A stretch of 64,000 nucleotides of DNA from the NCBI RefSeq assembly GCF_003945765.1, contig NZ_CP027712.1, forward strand, positions 6,510,001 to 6,574,000. Direction: 5' to 3'. The first letter of the stretch is position 1. Each line of letters opens with the position of its first letter. The position numbers were made by a program, and so were the translations under genes. The notes under the pieces are model-generated. The model searched no databases. It saw only the letters and a program-made list of their open reading frames with translations, and was not told where the DNA came from. Positions 56,915 through 64,000 of this stretch are shown here, in pieces. The DNA comes from Pseudomonas chlororaphis subsp. chlororaphis (GTDB taxonomy: Bacteria > Pseudomonadota > Gammaproteobacteria > Pseudomonadales > Pseudomonadaceae).

Positions 56915-57664
56915 ATGAAAGCCGTAATTCTCGCCGCCGGCCGCGGCTCCCGCCTGAAACACCTGACCGCCGCGCAACCCAAGCCCCTGGCCCGCCTGGC
57001 TGGCAAGCCGCTGCTCGAATGGCAGCTGCAAGCCCTGGAAAACGCCGGGGTCGACGAGGTGCATCTGGTCAGCGGTTATTGCAGCGAAGCCCTTGAAGGC
57101 TACGGCCAGAGCCGGCTGTACAACCCGCATTGGGCCAGCAGCAACATGGTGCGCAGCCTGATACGCGCCGACGCCCTGCTGTCCAGCGAACCGACCCTGG
57201 TGTGCTACGGCGACATCGTCTATCGCCCGGACATCGTCCGTGACCTGATGGCCTCCCAGGCGCCCCTGAGCATCACCTACGACCTCGACTGGTGGGACCT
57301 GTGGTCCACGCGCTTCGACGACCCCCTCAGCGATGCCGAAAGCTTCCGCCAACAGGCCGGCCAACTGCTGGGTATCGGTGAAAGGGTCACCAGCCACGAG
57401 GAAATCGAAGGCCAGTACATGGGCCTGCTGAAATTCACCCCCGCGGGCTGGAGCCAGGTCCAGGCGCTGCTGGCCGGCATGAGCGAGCAGCAGATCGACA
57501 AACTGGACATGACCAGCCTGCTGCGCGCCCTGCTCCAGGCCGGCACCGCTATCGCCACCGTGGCCATTCGCGGCGGTTGGGTGGAAGTCGACAATCAGTC
57601 GGACATCGCCCTGTACGAACAGCGCATAGCCCAACCGGGTTGGTCCCACGACTGGCGCGGCTGA
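56915..57664 (+). CDS. Nucleotidyltransferase, probable CTP:phosphoglutamine cytidylyltransferase (Cj1416 type)
   Basis: 249 residues. Sugar-nucleotidyltransferase fold: LAAGRGSRL (6-14) binds the nucleotide, K at PKPLARLAGKPLLEWQ, and YNPHWASSNMVRSL (69-82) with YGDIVY (D100) as metal site. The SSNMV segment is shared with CTP-using LicC-like enzymes. In Cj1416 the enzyme joins CTP and L-glutamine phosphate into CDP-L-glutamine. Six bases separate it from the hydrolase gene. Last gene of the operon; no clear terminator was seen before comM. Confidence 0.85.
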   Translation: MKAVILAAGRGSRLKHLTAAQPKPLARLAGKPLLEWQLQALENAGVDEVHLVSGYCSEALEGYGQSRLYNPHWASSNMVRSLIRADALLSSEPTLVCYGDIVYRPDIVRDLMASQAPLSITYDLDWWDLWSTRFDDPLSDAESFRQQAGQLLGIGERVTSHEEIEGQYMGLLKFTPAGWSQVQALLAGMSEQQIDKLDMTSLLRALLQAGTAIATVAIRGGWVEVDNQSDIALYEQRIAQPGWSHDWRG

Positions 57665-57772
57665 GCCGCCCGCCGCAACATCCTGAGCCGATTTTCCGAC
57701 GCGATGATGCTCCGGCCGGGGCTAGGCTTGCACAACCGCAGGACGCGGTTTCCCAGCCTCAAGGAACGAGTC

Positions 57773-59266
57773 ATGTCTCTGGCCATTGTCCACAGCCGTG
57801 CCCAGACCGGCGTGCAAGCGCCGGCCGTGTCGGTCGAAGTCCATCTGGCCAACGGCCTGCCGGCCCTGACCCTGGTGGGCCTGCCCGAAGCGGCGGTCAA
57901 GGAAAGCAAGGACCGGGTGCGCAGCGCCATTCTCAATGCCGGCTTCGATTTTCCGGCCCGGCGCATCACCCTCAACCTCGCCCCGGCCGACCTGCCCAAG
58001 GACGGCGGGCGCTTCGATTTGGCCATTGCCCTGGGCATTCTCGCCGCCAGCGTGCAGGTGCCGACCCTGGCCCTGGAGGAAGTCGAATGCCTGGGCGAGC
58101 TGGCGCTTTCCGGCGCGGTGCGTCCAGTGCGCGGTGTGCTGCCGGCAGCCCTGGCCGCGCGCCAGGCCGGACGCACGCTGATGGTCCCGCGCGCGAATGC
58201 CGAGGAAGCCTGCCTGGCGTCGGGACTGAAGGTGATCGCCGTCGAGCACTTGCTGGAAGCCGTTGCGCATTTCAACGGCCATACACCAATCGAACCCTAT
58301 GTTTCGGACGGCCTGCTCCAGCAGAACCGGCCCTACCCCGACCTGAATGAAGTACAGGGCCAGCTGGCCGCCAAACGCGCGCTGCTGGTAGCCGCGGCCG
58401 GTGCGCACAACCTGCTGTTCAGTGGTCCGCCGGGCACCGGCAAGACCTTGCTGGCCAGCCGCCTGCCCGGCCTGTTGCCGCCGCTGGAGGAGCAGGAAGC
58501 CCTGGAAGTGGCCGCCATCCAGTCGGTCACCAGCCACACTCCGCTGAGCCATTGGCCGCAGCGGCCGTTTCGCCAGCCGCACCACTCTGCGTCAGGGCCA
58601 GCCCTGGTGGGCGGAGGCTCAAAACCACAACCCGGGGAAATTACCCTGGCCCACCACGGTGTGCTGTTTCTCGATGAGTTGCCGGAATTCGATCGCAAGG
58701 TATTGGAGGTGCTGCGCGAACCGCTGGAGTCTGGGCAGATCGTCATCGCCCGGGCTCGCGACCGGGTGCATTTTCCGGCGCGTTTCCAGCTGGTGGCGGC
58801 GATGAACCCTTGCCCCTGTGGATATCTTGGCGAGCCCAGTGGCCGCTGCCGCTGCACCCCGGAGCAGATCCAGCGCTATCGCAACAAACTCTCCGGGCCG
58901 CTGCTCGACCGCATCGACCTGCACCTGACCGTGGCCCGGGAAAGCACCGCCCTCAACCCCAAGCCCCAGGCTGGGGATAACAGCGCGCAAGCCGCGGCCC
59001 TGGTGGCCCGCGCCAGGGAGCGGCAACAACGGCGCCAGGGTTGCGCCAATGCTTTTCTCGACCTGCCGGGCCTGCGCCGGCATTGCCAGTTATCCACAAC
59101 CGACGAGCGCTGGCTGGAAACCGCCTGCGAACGCCTGACCCTGTCCCTGCGCGCCGCCCACCGCCTGCTCAAGGTCGCCCGTACCCTGGCGGACCTCGAG
59201 CAGGCCGAGCAGATCAGCCGCGAGCACCTGGCCGAAGCGCTGCAATACCGGCCGGCCGCGAGTTGA
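57773..59266 (+). CDS. comM: ComM/YifB AAA+ Mg-chelatase-like helicase
   Basis: 497 residues. An N-terminal Lon-protease-like domain (about 1-170), then an AAA+ domain with Walker A SGPPGTGKT and Walker B GVLFLDELPEFD, and a Mg-chelatase C-terminal part holding a four-cysteine cluster (NPCPCGY and GRCRC). ComM is the hexameric helicase that extends heteroduplexes in natural transformation. AAGGAACG precedes the ATG at 57773; earlier ATGs lack conservation. Confidence 0.95.
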   Translation: MSLAIVHSRAQTGVQAPAVSVEVHLANGLPALTLVGLPEAAVKESKDRVRSAILNAGFDFPARRITLNLAPADLPKDGGRFDLAIALGILAASVQVPTLALEEVECLGELALSGAVRPVRGVLPAALAARQAGRTLMVPRANAEEACLASGLKVIAVEHLLEAVAHFNGHTPIEPYVSDGLLQQNRPYPDLNEVQGQLAAKRALLVAAAGAHNLLFSGPPGTGKTLLASRLPGLLPPLEEQEALEVAAIQSVTSHTPLSHWPQRPFRQPHHSASGPALVGGGSKPQPGEITLAHHGVLFLDELPEFDRKVLEVLREPLESGQIVIARARDRVHFPARFQLVAAMNPCPCGYLGEPSGRCRCTPEQIQRYRNKLSGPLLDRIDLHLTVARESTALNPKPQAGDNSAQAAALVARARERQQRRQGCANAFLDLPGLRRHCQLSTTDERWLETACERLTLSLRAAHRLLKVARTLADLEQAEQISREHLAEALQYRPAAS

Positions 59267-59272
59267 GGAGAA

Positions 59273-60487
59273 TCACTCCTTGCTCAGGTCCACCAGCGGC
59301 GTCGGCCGTACTTCGGTCTGCCGACCGTTCTGGATCTGGCTGATCTCGGCCAGGGACTTATCCACAGCCGCCTTGTCGGCCAGCAGGCTGTAGTGGATCT
59401 GGAATTGCTTGCTCTGCCCGGCCTCGATGGTCGGCACCAGGCCCAGCGGACGCTGGTAGCGACGGTTGTAGGAGAAACTGGTGCCCGGTTCCAGGCCGGT
59501 CACGTAGCCCTGGCCCTGGGTATCGGTGTTTTTCCACAGGGAGAACACCGGCAACTGCCGGGTATTGAAGCCCACCGCCACACCGAGGCTGCCGGCCTTG
59601 TTGTGCAACACCGTCAGGGTGTCGCCCTGGGCATCGGCGTACGGCACCACGTTGTAGACAGTCTCGTCGTAATCCCGGGTCGGGCCGCGGTAGGTCTGCC
59701 AATCAGCAAGGTCGGCCTTGGCCTTGTCATTGAACGGCGACACCTGCTTCACCGCAGCGGCGAACTTCGCCCCCTCTTCGAGGAACGGCGTGCTGAAGTT
59801 GCTGTGATACAGCGCCTGGTATTCCTTCGGATAGTCGCCGTTGTTGGTCAGGGTGTCGTTGAGGGCGAAACTGACGCTGCCCGGCTCGGTCACCAGCTCG
59901 GTGACCACCGAGAAATCGACCTTCTTGAACGCCTGTTCCTTGAGCTCGCCGCGCAGGCTGATGGCGTACGGCGGCTTCTCGTCGATATGCAGGGTGACCT
60001 TGTTCGCCGGGATGTTCGCCGCGCGACCGTGCAGGGTCAGCAGCTCGCCGTTATCCATCCCCGGGTGCCCGACCCACTCGTAGCCACAGCGGGTCACCAG
60101 TTCGTTGAAGCCTTCCAGCCAGCCCAGGCCGCCGCGACCGTTAAGCTCGATGAACGCCGGGTTGACCACTTCCTTGACCGGCGAATCCCAGCCCATGCGC
60201 ACCTTGCCGACGGAAGCCTGCAGAACATTCATGCCACGGGTCGGCACTACCGAGAGCTTCATCGCACCGTTGTCGATATCGACGATGCTCACCCCCTCCT
60301 GCCGCCCGCCATGCAGGGTGCGCAGGGTCACGGAAAAAGGCTTGGCGGTTTTTACTCCCAGCTGCGCGCTGGTGATATGGAAGTCCTGGGCGGCCTTGTC
60401 GGTATCGAGCAGGACATAGTCCCAGGCCATGGCATGGGAAGCAGCGGTGAACGCGGAAAGAGCGACCAGCAGTCGGAGTGGAGTCAT
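59273..60487 (-). CDS. DUF4432 aldose 1-epimerase-like protein, periplasmic
   Basis: 404 residues. Signal peptide about 1-21 (LRLLVALSAFTAASHAMA), then a galactose-mutarotase-like beta-sandwich with PTRGMNVLQ, GWLEGFNELVTRCGYEWVGHP and ALYHSNFSTPFLEEGAKF. DUF4432 proteins act on sugars of unknown identity. It converges on comM, six bases apart. Confidence 0.88.
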   Translation of the reverse strand: MTPLRLLVALSAFTAASHAMAWDYVLLDTDKAAQDFHITSAQLGVKTAKPFSVTLRTLHGGRQEGVSIVDIDNGAMKLSVVPTRGMNVLQASVGKVRMGWDSPVKEVVNPAFIELNGRGGLGWLEGFNELVTRCGYEWVGHPGMDNGELLTLHGRAANIPANKVTLHIDEKPPYAISLRGELKEQAFKKVDFSVVTELVTEPGSVSFALNDTLTNNGDYPKEYQALYHSNFSTPFLEEGAKFAAAVKQVSPFNDKAKADLADWQTYRGPTRDYDETVYNVVPYADAQGDTLTVLHNKAGSLGVAVGFNTRQLPVFSLWKNTDTQGQGYVTGLEPGTSFSYNRRYQRPLGLVPTIEAGQSKQFQIHYSLLADKAAVDKSLAEISQIQNGRQTEVRPTPLVDLSKE

Positions 60488-60593
60488 GGGCGTGTGCCTT
60501 TATTGGAGTTGTGGGATTTTTATAGCGCTGATGAATCGTTTCAGCAACTTAATTTCCGCAACTGGTTGGCACACACGAACACCTCTCCAGGGC

Positions 60594-61169
60594 TCAGCGA
60601 ATCCTCAATAACAACTCGACCACTTCCATCACCTCATCCATCGCCGCTGCGGCGGCCTCGGCCGAGGGCCGCAGCAACAGGCCATCGGCATAACCCATGA
60701 TCTGGGCGAAGATCTGCCGGGCTGTGCGCGCGGGTGATGCGCACTGGAACACCTGGGCCTGCACGCCGGCTTCGATGATGCTGGCGAGCATGGCCTGCCA
60801 CTGCTCATCCACCTTCTGGTAGGCCTCGGCCAGCGCGGTGTCGTGCATGGCTTCATCCCAGGCATCGAGCCACAGCGCCCAGCTGTCTTCGGCAGAAACC
60901 GGCAGGCAATCGCGCAGGAATCCATGCAGAGCCTCCAGCGGCGGCAAGCCAACCAGGGGCGCGCCTACAGCGTCCAGTTGCTCGTTGGCAAAACGCACGA
61001 AAGCTTCGCGACGCAATTCATTCCAGTCGCTGAAGTAGTGATAGATGTGGCTGCGGGACAAGCCGGCGTGGTCCGCCAGGTCGCGGGTGGAAACATCGGC
61101 GAAACCCTTGCTGTGGAACAGCTCCAGGGCGGCGGCGATGATCTGGTCTTTGCGGTCGGTACGGGACAT
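60594..61169 (-). CDS. TetR family transcriptional regulator
   Basis: 191 residues. N-terminal helix-turn-helix (IIAAALELFHSKGFADVSTRDLADHAGLSRSHIYHYFSDWNELRREAF) and a helical ligand domain of the C6-like type. It is divergent from the six-helix transporter gene, and the space between holds two tandem 16-base palindromes that are almost certainly its operators, so it likely represses the transporter and itself. Confidence 0.92.
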   Translation of the reverse strand: MSRTDRKDQIIAAALELFHSKGFADVSTRDLADHAGLSRSHIYHYFSDWNELRREAFVRFANEQLDAVGAPLVGLPPLEALHGFLRDCLPVSAEDSWALWLDAWDEAMHDTALAEAYQKVDEQWQAMLASIIEAGVQAQVFQCASPARTARQIFAQIMGYADGLLLRPSAEAAAAAMDEVMEVVELLLRIR

Positions 61170-61214
61170 GCGGGCATTACCTCTGGGCGCCGGTAGATGG
61201 ACGGCGCTTGCGCT

Positions 61215-61230
61215 TTGAGCGATCGCTCAA
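61215..61230. promoter_or_regulatory. TetR operator 1
   Basis: TTGAGCGATCGCTCAA is a perfect 16-base palindrome between the divergent tetR and transporter genes. Confidence 0.75.
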
Positions 61231-61236
61231 ATACTA

Positions 61237-61252
61237 TTGAGCAGTCGCTCAA
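61237..61252. promoter_or_regulatory. TetR operator 2
   Basis: TTGAGCAGTCGCTCAA, the same palindrome with one mismatched pair. Its centre is 22 bases, about two helical turns, from operator 1, so two dimers would bind the same face of the DNA. Confidence 0.72.
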
Positions 61253-61283
61253 TAATAGCGCTTATCTTCCCTCCGGTGCACTC

Positions 61284-62210
61284 ATGCCAGCCGTTACCCC
61301 ACAAATCCTGATCGATGAAAGCAAGAAAATCGGCCAGCAATCCGCCAGCCAGACCCTGAAAGCCATCGCCCGCGCCTACCCCGGCAAGCTGTTCTGCACC
61401 TTATCGCTGGTGGCGCTGGAGAACGCGTTGCTGCTGGCCTACCCATTGTTTGCCGGGTTCGCCGTGGACTCGATCATTCGCGGCGACGCCGGCAGCGCGT
61501 TGGCCTATGCCCTGGTGGTGCTGGCGTTCTGGGTGGTCGGGGCCGCGCGGCGAGCGGTGGATACCCGCACCTTCACGCGGATCTACGCCGACCTCGCGGT
61601 GCCGGTGATCCTCAACCAGCGCCTGCAGAACCAGAGCACCTCCATCGCCGCGGCGCGGGTGGTGCTGGCCCGGGAGTTCGTCGACTTCTTCGAGAAACAC
61701 GTTCCGACCATCGCCACCGCGCTGGTCTCGATTGTCGGCGCGGCGGTGATGCTGCTGATGATCGAACCCTGGGTCGGCCTGGCCTGCCTGGTGGCCTTGC
61801 TGCTGTGCGTCACCCTGCTGCCGCGCTTCGCCCGGCGCAATCAGGAGCTGCATGAGCGCCTGAACGACCGGCTGGAAAAGGAAATCGGCCTGGTGGCCAA
61901 GGTCGGCGCCACGTCCCTGCAACGGCACTACCGGGTACTGTCGCGGCTGCGGATCTGGCTGTCGGACCGCGAGGCGGCGGCCTATCTGCTGCTTGGCTCG
62001 GCGGCCGCGCTGCTGTTCGTGATCGCCATCAGCCAGTTGGCCCTGACCGAGGGGGTCAAGGCCGGGCATGTATACGCGGTGATGACCTACCTGTGGACCT
62101 TTGTCAGCAGCCTGGATGAAGCGCCGACCATGGTCGACCAACTGGCGCGCCTGCGGGATATCGGCAAGCGGGTGGACCCGGGGCTCGCCGAACCGGCCGA
62201 GCCCCTCTGA
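61284..62210 (+). CDS. ABC transporter six-transmembrane domain protein without ATPase domain
   Basis: 308 residues. It matches the exporter-type six-helix domain (LFCTLSLVALENALLLAYPLFAGFAVDSIIRG through the last helices near YAVMTYLWTFVSSLDEAPTMVDQL), but ends where the ATP-binding domain would start; no Walker motif is present and none follows in the window. It either pairs with an ATPase encoded elsewhere or works alone. ATG at 61284 follows the operators. Regulated by the adjacent TetR protein, by inference. Confidence 0.85.
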   Translation: MPAVTPQILIDESKKIGQQSASQTLKAIARAYPGKLFCTLSLVALENALLLAYPLFAGFAVDSIIRGDAGSALAYALVVLAFWVVGAARRAVDTRTFTRIYADLAVPVILNQRLQNQSTSIAAARVVLAREFVDFFEKHVPTIATALVSIVGAAVMLLMIEPWVGLACLVALLLCVTLLPRFARRNQELHERLNDRLEKEIGLVAKVGATSLQRHYRVLSRLRIWLSDREAAAYLLLGSAAALLFVIAISQLALTEGVKAGHVYAVMTYLWTFVSSLDEAPTMVDQLARLRDIGKRVDPGLAEPAEPL

Positions 62211-62214
62211 AACC

Positions 62215-63186
62215 TCAGAACGGCCGGATGCGATAGCCGTTGCCATCCTTGGCCTCGGCGAATTTGTAATACGCCGACAGATTGACCTTCTCGGCGATGT
62301 GCTGGGTGAATGACACGCCGTCATCGCCCCACACGCGACCGATGTGGCTGTAGGCAAAGGCTTGCGCGGCCCACTGCTTGTCGCCCTTGCCCATGTTGTT
62401 CATGGCCACGTAGCCGGACGACGTCCTGGACATGCCGCTGACCTCGCCACTGACATCGTTCTGGCCGTTGGTGACCGGGGAAATGAACACCTTGGCGCTG
62501 GTGGTGCGGGCCTCGGCGTATTGCGAGAGCTTCTGGTTCTCCGAGTGGTTGAGCACCAACAGCACCTTGCCCTGCAGTTGGCTGGCGGTCGGCCAGGACT
62601 TGCCCTTGAGCGAGCCCTGCAAGGCACTGCTGCTGACACCCAGGTGCTGGGCCAGGTCGCCCGGGGTGTAGAGCTTGCCCTGGAAAATCCGGCTGACCAG
62701 GTCATCGAAGTCTTTCGGCGTACGCCCGGAGCTTTCCTTCGACCAGCCCTGCTTCTTGTCGAGGATCAGGGTAATCGGGAAGTGCCCGGGATGGCTGTCG
62801 CTCCAGAGTTTGATGTCGTTGAGGCAGGCCTCGAGGTCGTTGGTGCCGTTGCCGTCGCCGGTGCAATTGTTGTCATTGCCGGACTGGAACAGGCTGCCGG
62901 GGTTGTGCCGCACGAACCAGTGGCGGGGCGAACCTCCGGTGACCGCATCGCGTTGGTCCCAGAAGTCCAGCTCCAGGGTGCGCACGCTATCGAGCACGCT
63001 GGTAAAGGTGCCGGCGTACTGTTTTTCGTAGCAGTTATGGCATGCCACCTGGGCGATAGCGTTGAAGGCGGTGTACCAGGACGCCGGGGAAATGAATCCC
63101 ACGGCCTCCTGGCTGGACGCCATCTGGCTGGCCAGTGCCAGGGGCAGCACGGCGGTACGGAGGGCAAAACCAGTGAGACGGGACAT
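62215..63186 (-). CDS. Secreted phosphatidylinositol-specific phospholipase C-like protein
   Basis: 323 residues with a signal peptide of about 25 residues. The PI-PLC X-like TIM barrel is visible in VACHNCYEKQYAGTFTSVLDSVRTLELDFWD, with a first catalytic His, and HWFVRHNPGSL with a second; ITLILDKKQG and VLLVLNHSENQK are barrel strands. The family includes calcium-dependent and independent enzymes; substrate could be phosphoinositides or other glycerophospholipids. Its stop is five bases from the transporter stop (convergent). Confidence 0.85.
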   Translation of the reverse strand: MSRLTGFALRTAVLPLALASQMASSQEAVGFISPASWYTAFNAIAQVACHNCYEKQYAGTFTSVLDSVRTLELDFWDQRDAVTGGSPRHWFVRHNPGSLFQSGNDNNCTGDGNGTNDLEACLNDIKLWSDSHPGHFPITLILDKKQGWSKESSGRTPKDFDDLVSRIFQGKLYTPGDLAQHLGVSSSALQGSLKGKSWPTASQLQGKVLLVLNHSENQKLSQYAEARTTSAKVFISPVTNGQNDVSGEVSGMSRTSSGYVAMNNMGKGDKQWAAQAFAYSHIGRVWGDDGVSFTQHIAEKVNLSAYYKFAEAKDGNGYRIRPF

Positions 63187-63299
63187 GTCAGCTCCTGCCG
63201 GGAAGGCATCCTGTAGGGAAATCGCCCCTATGGTTTAGCCCAGCCCCGCGCATTTGCAATCTGCCTCCCCAGCCGCGGCCAACGGCCACGCAACCGCTA

Positions 63300-64000
63300 T
63301 CAACGGAACCGATCGACCTCCTGGCGCAAGTCCGCCGCCAGCTTCTCCAGCTCCTTGGCGGTGATCGCCAGGTTCGATACCACTTCGCGCTGTTCGCTGT
63401 TGGCCAGGGCAATGCTCTGCAGATTGCTGCTGAGCAGGGTCGCCGTGCTGCTCTGCTCCTGGGTCGCGGTGGTGATCGCGGCGAACTGCTGGCCGGCCGA
63501 GCGGCTCTGTTCGTCGATGCGCGCCAGGGCCGAGGCGACATTGGCGTTGCGCGACAGGCCTTCCTGCATCAACACATTGCCCTGCTCCATGGTGGCGATG
63601 GCGTTGCCGGTTTCCTGCTGGATGCTGTTGATCATCCCCGAGATTTCGTCGGTGGCTTCGCGGGTGCGCGAGGCCAGATTGCGTACCTCGTCGGCGACCA
63701 CTGCAAAGCCGCGGCCTTGCTCGCCGGCGCGTGCGGCCTCGATGGCGGCGTTGAGCGCCAGCAGGTTGGTCTGGTCGGCAATCGCGGTGATCACCCCGAC
63801 GATGCCACCAATTTCCTCGGAGCGCTGGCCCAGGGTATTGATCACCGTGGCCGTGCTGTTCAAGGCGCCGGCGATCTGCTCCAGCGACGCCGAGGCTTCC
63901 TCCATCGAGGTGCGGCCAATCCGGGTCTGCTGGGCATTTTCCTGGGCCAGGCGCTCGGTGTTGCCCATGTTGTCGGCGATATTCAGCGAGGTGGCGCTGA
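63300..64000 (-). CDS. Methyl-accepting chemotaxis protein, C-terminal part (cut by window end)
   Basis: The last 233 codons of a chemoreceptor; the gene continues beyond 64000. The signalling hairpin tip is in [21 protein letters not shown], with the flanking [34 protein letters not shown], and methylation-type [13 protein letters not shown] upstream. It ends without a CheB/CheR-docking pentapeptide. The sensor domain is not visible, so the ligand cannot be guessed. Confidence 0.95.
   Translation of the reverse strand, partial: SATSLNIADNMGNTERLAQENAQQTRIGRTSMEEASASLEQIAGALNSTATVINTLGQRSEEIGGIVGVITAIADQTNLLALNAAIEAARAGEQGRGFAVVADEVRNLASRTREATDEISGMINSIQQETGNAIATMEQGNVLMQEGLSRNANVASALARIDEQSRSAGQQFAAITTATQEQSSTATLLSSNLQSIALANSEQREVVSNLAITAKELEKLAADLRQEVDRFR

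Noticed and set aside
50999..57664. Capsule or O-antigen biosynthesis locus
   Set aside because: No polymerase, flippase, sugar-nucleotide or export genes are present; the operon can only supply a modification.

Overview
The window is one contiguous stretch of a Pseudomonas chromosome, most likely from the P. fluorescens species complex. The reasons are the high G+C, the dense operons, the characteristic 'GCGGGCAAGC' and 'GCAGGCTGCGA' repeat elements, and a gene order I recognise from memory of pseudomonads: glpT, ubiD-rho-trxA, ppx/ppk/hemB, algP-FKBP-algQ-dsbB-hemYXDC-algR-argH, cyaA, rnk, cyaY-lptM-lysA-dapF-xerC, sutA, glnK-amtB, ubiK, comM. No rRNA, tRNA, CRISPR array, insertion sequence or prophage was seen. 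Almost everything is core metabolism and regulation.

Layout. 0-8.5 kb: FliL-like protein, quinone oxidoreductase, glycerol-3-phosphate transporter, ChaC, a ferredoxin-type reductase coupled to ubiD, rho and trxA. 8.5-12.4 kb: a GntR regulator divergent from a four-gene amino-acid ABC importer. 12.6-17.5 kb: polyphosphate metabolism (ppx, ppk) and hemB. 17.6-23.0 kb: DedA, a decayed sterol desaturase gene, elbB, YaiI, a cytochrome c-FTR1 fusion and a LysE exporter. 23.2-36.6 kb: MscS channel, ABC-F protein, AlgP, FKBP, AlgQ/Rsd, DsbB, the heme operon hemC-D-X-Y, algR and argH. 36.7-50.8 kb: GST, two small conserved proteins, cyaA, rnk, cyaY, lptM-lysA-dapF-DUF484-xerC-HAD, sutA, yjbQ, glnK-amtB and ubiK. 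57.8-64 kb: comM, an aldose-epimerase-like periplasmic protein, a TetR/transporter pair with tandem operators, a PI-PLC-like secreted enzyme and a chemoreceptor cut by the window end.

The most interesting part is a compact seven-gene operon (about 50,999-57,664) set between ubiK and comM, which I remember as close neighbours in other pseudomonads. Four of its products correspond in family and in order of logic to the Campylobacter jejuni CDP-phosphoramidate enzymes Cj1415-Cj1418: a PEP-synthase-like L-glutamine kinase, a CTP:phosphoglutamine cytidylyltransferase, a class I amidotransferase-type gamma-glutamyl-CDP-amidate hydrolase, and an APS-kinase-like CDP-phosphoramidate kinase. They are joined by a CDP-glycerol glycerophosphotransferase-like enzyme, a formyltransferase-like protein and an unrecognised protein. 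Together they predict synthesis and transfer of an activated phosphoramidate, without the methyltransferases of the Campylobacter system.

Three losses also stand out. The sensor kinase gene algZ (fimS), expected between argH and algR, is reduced to its last codons, leaving AlgR an orphan with an intact phosphoacceptor. A sterol desaturase gene has at least three internal deletions. DsbB has lost the second cysteine of its quinone-proximal CxxC pair by a single-base Cys-to-Trp change.
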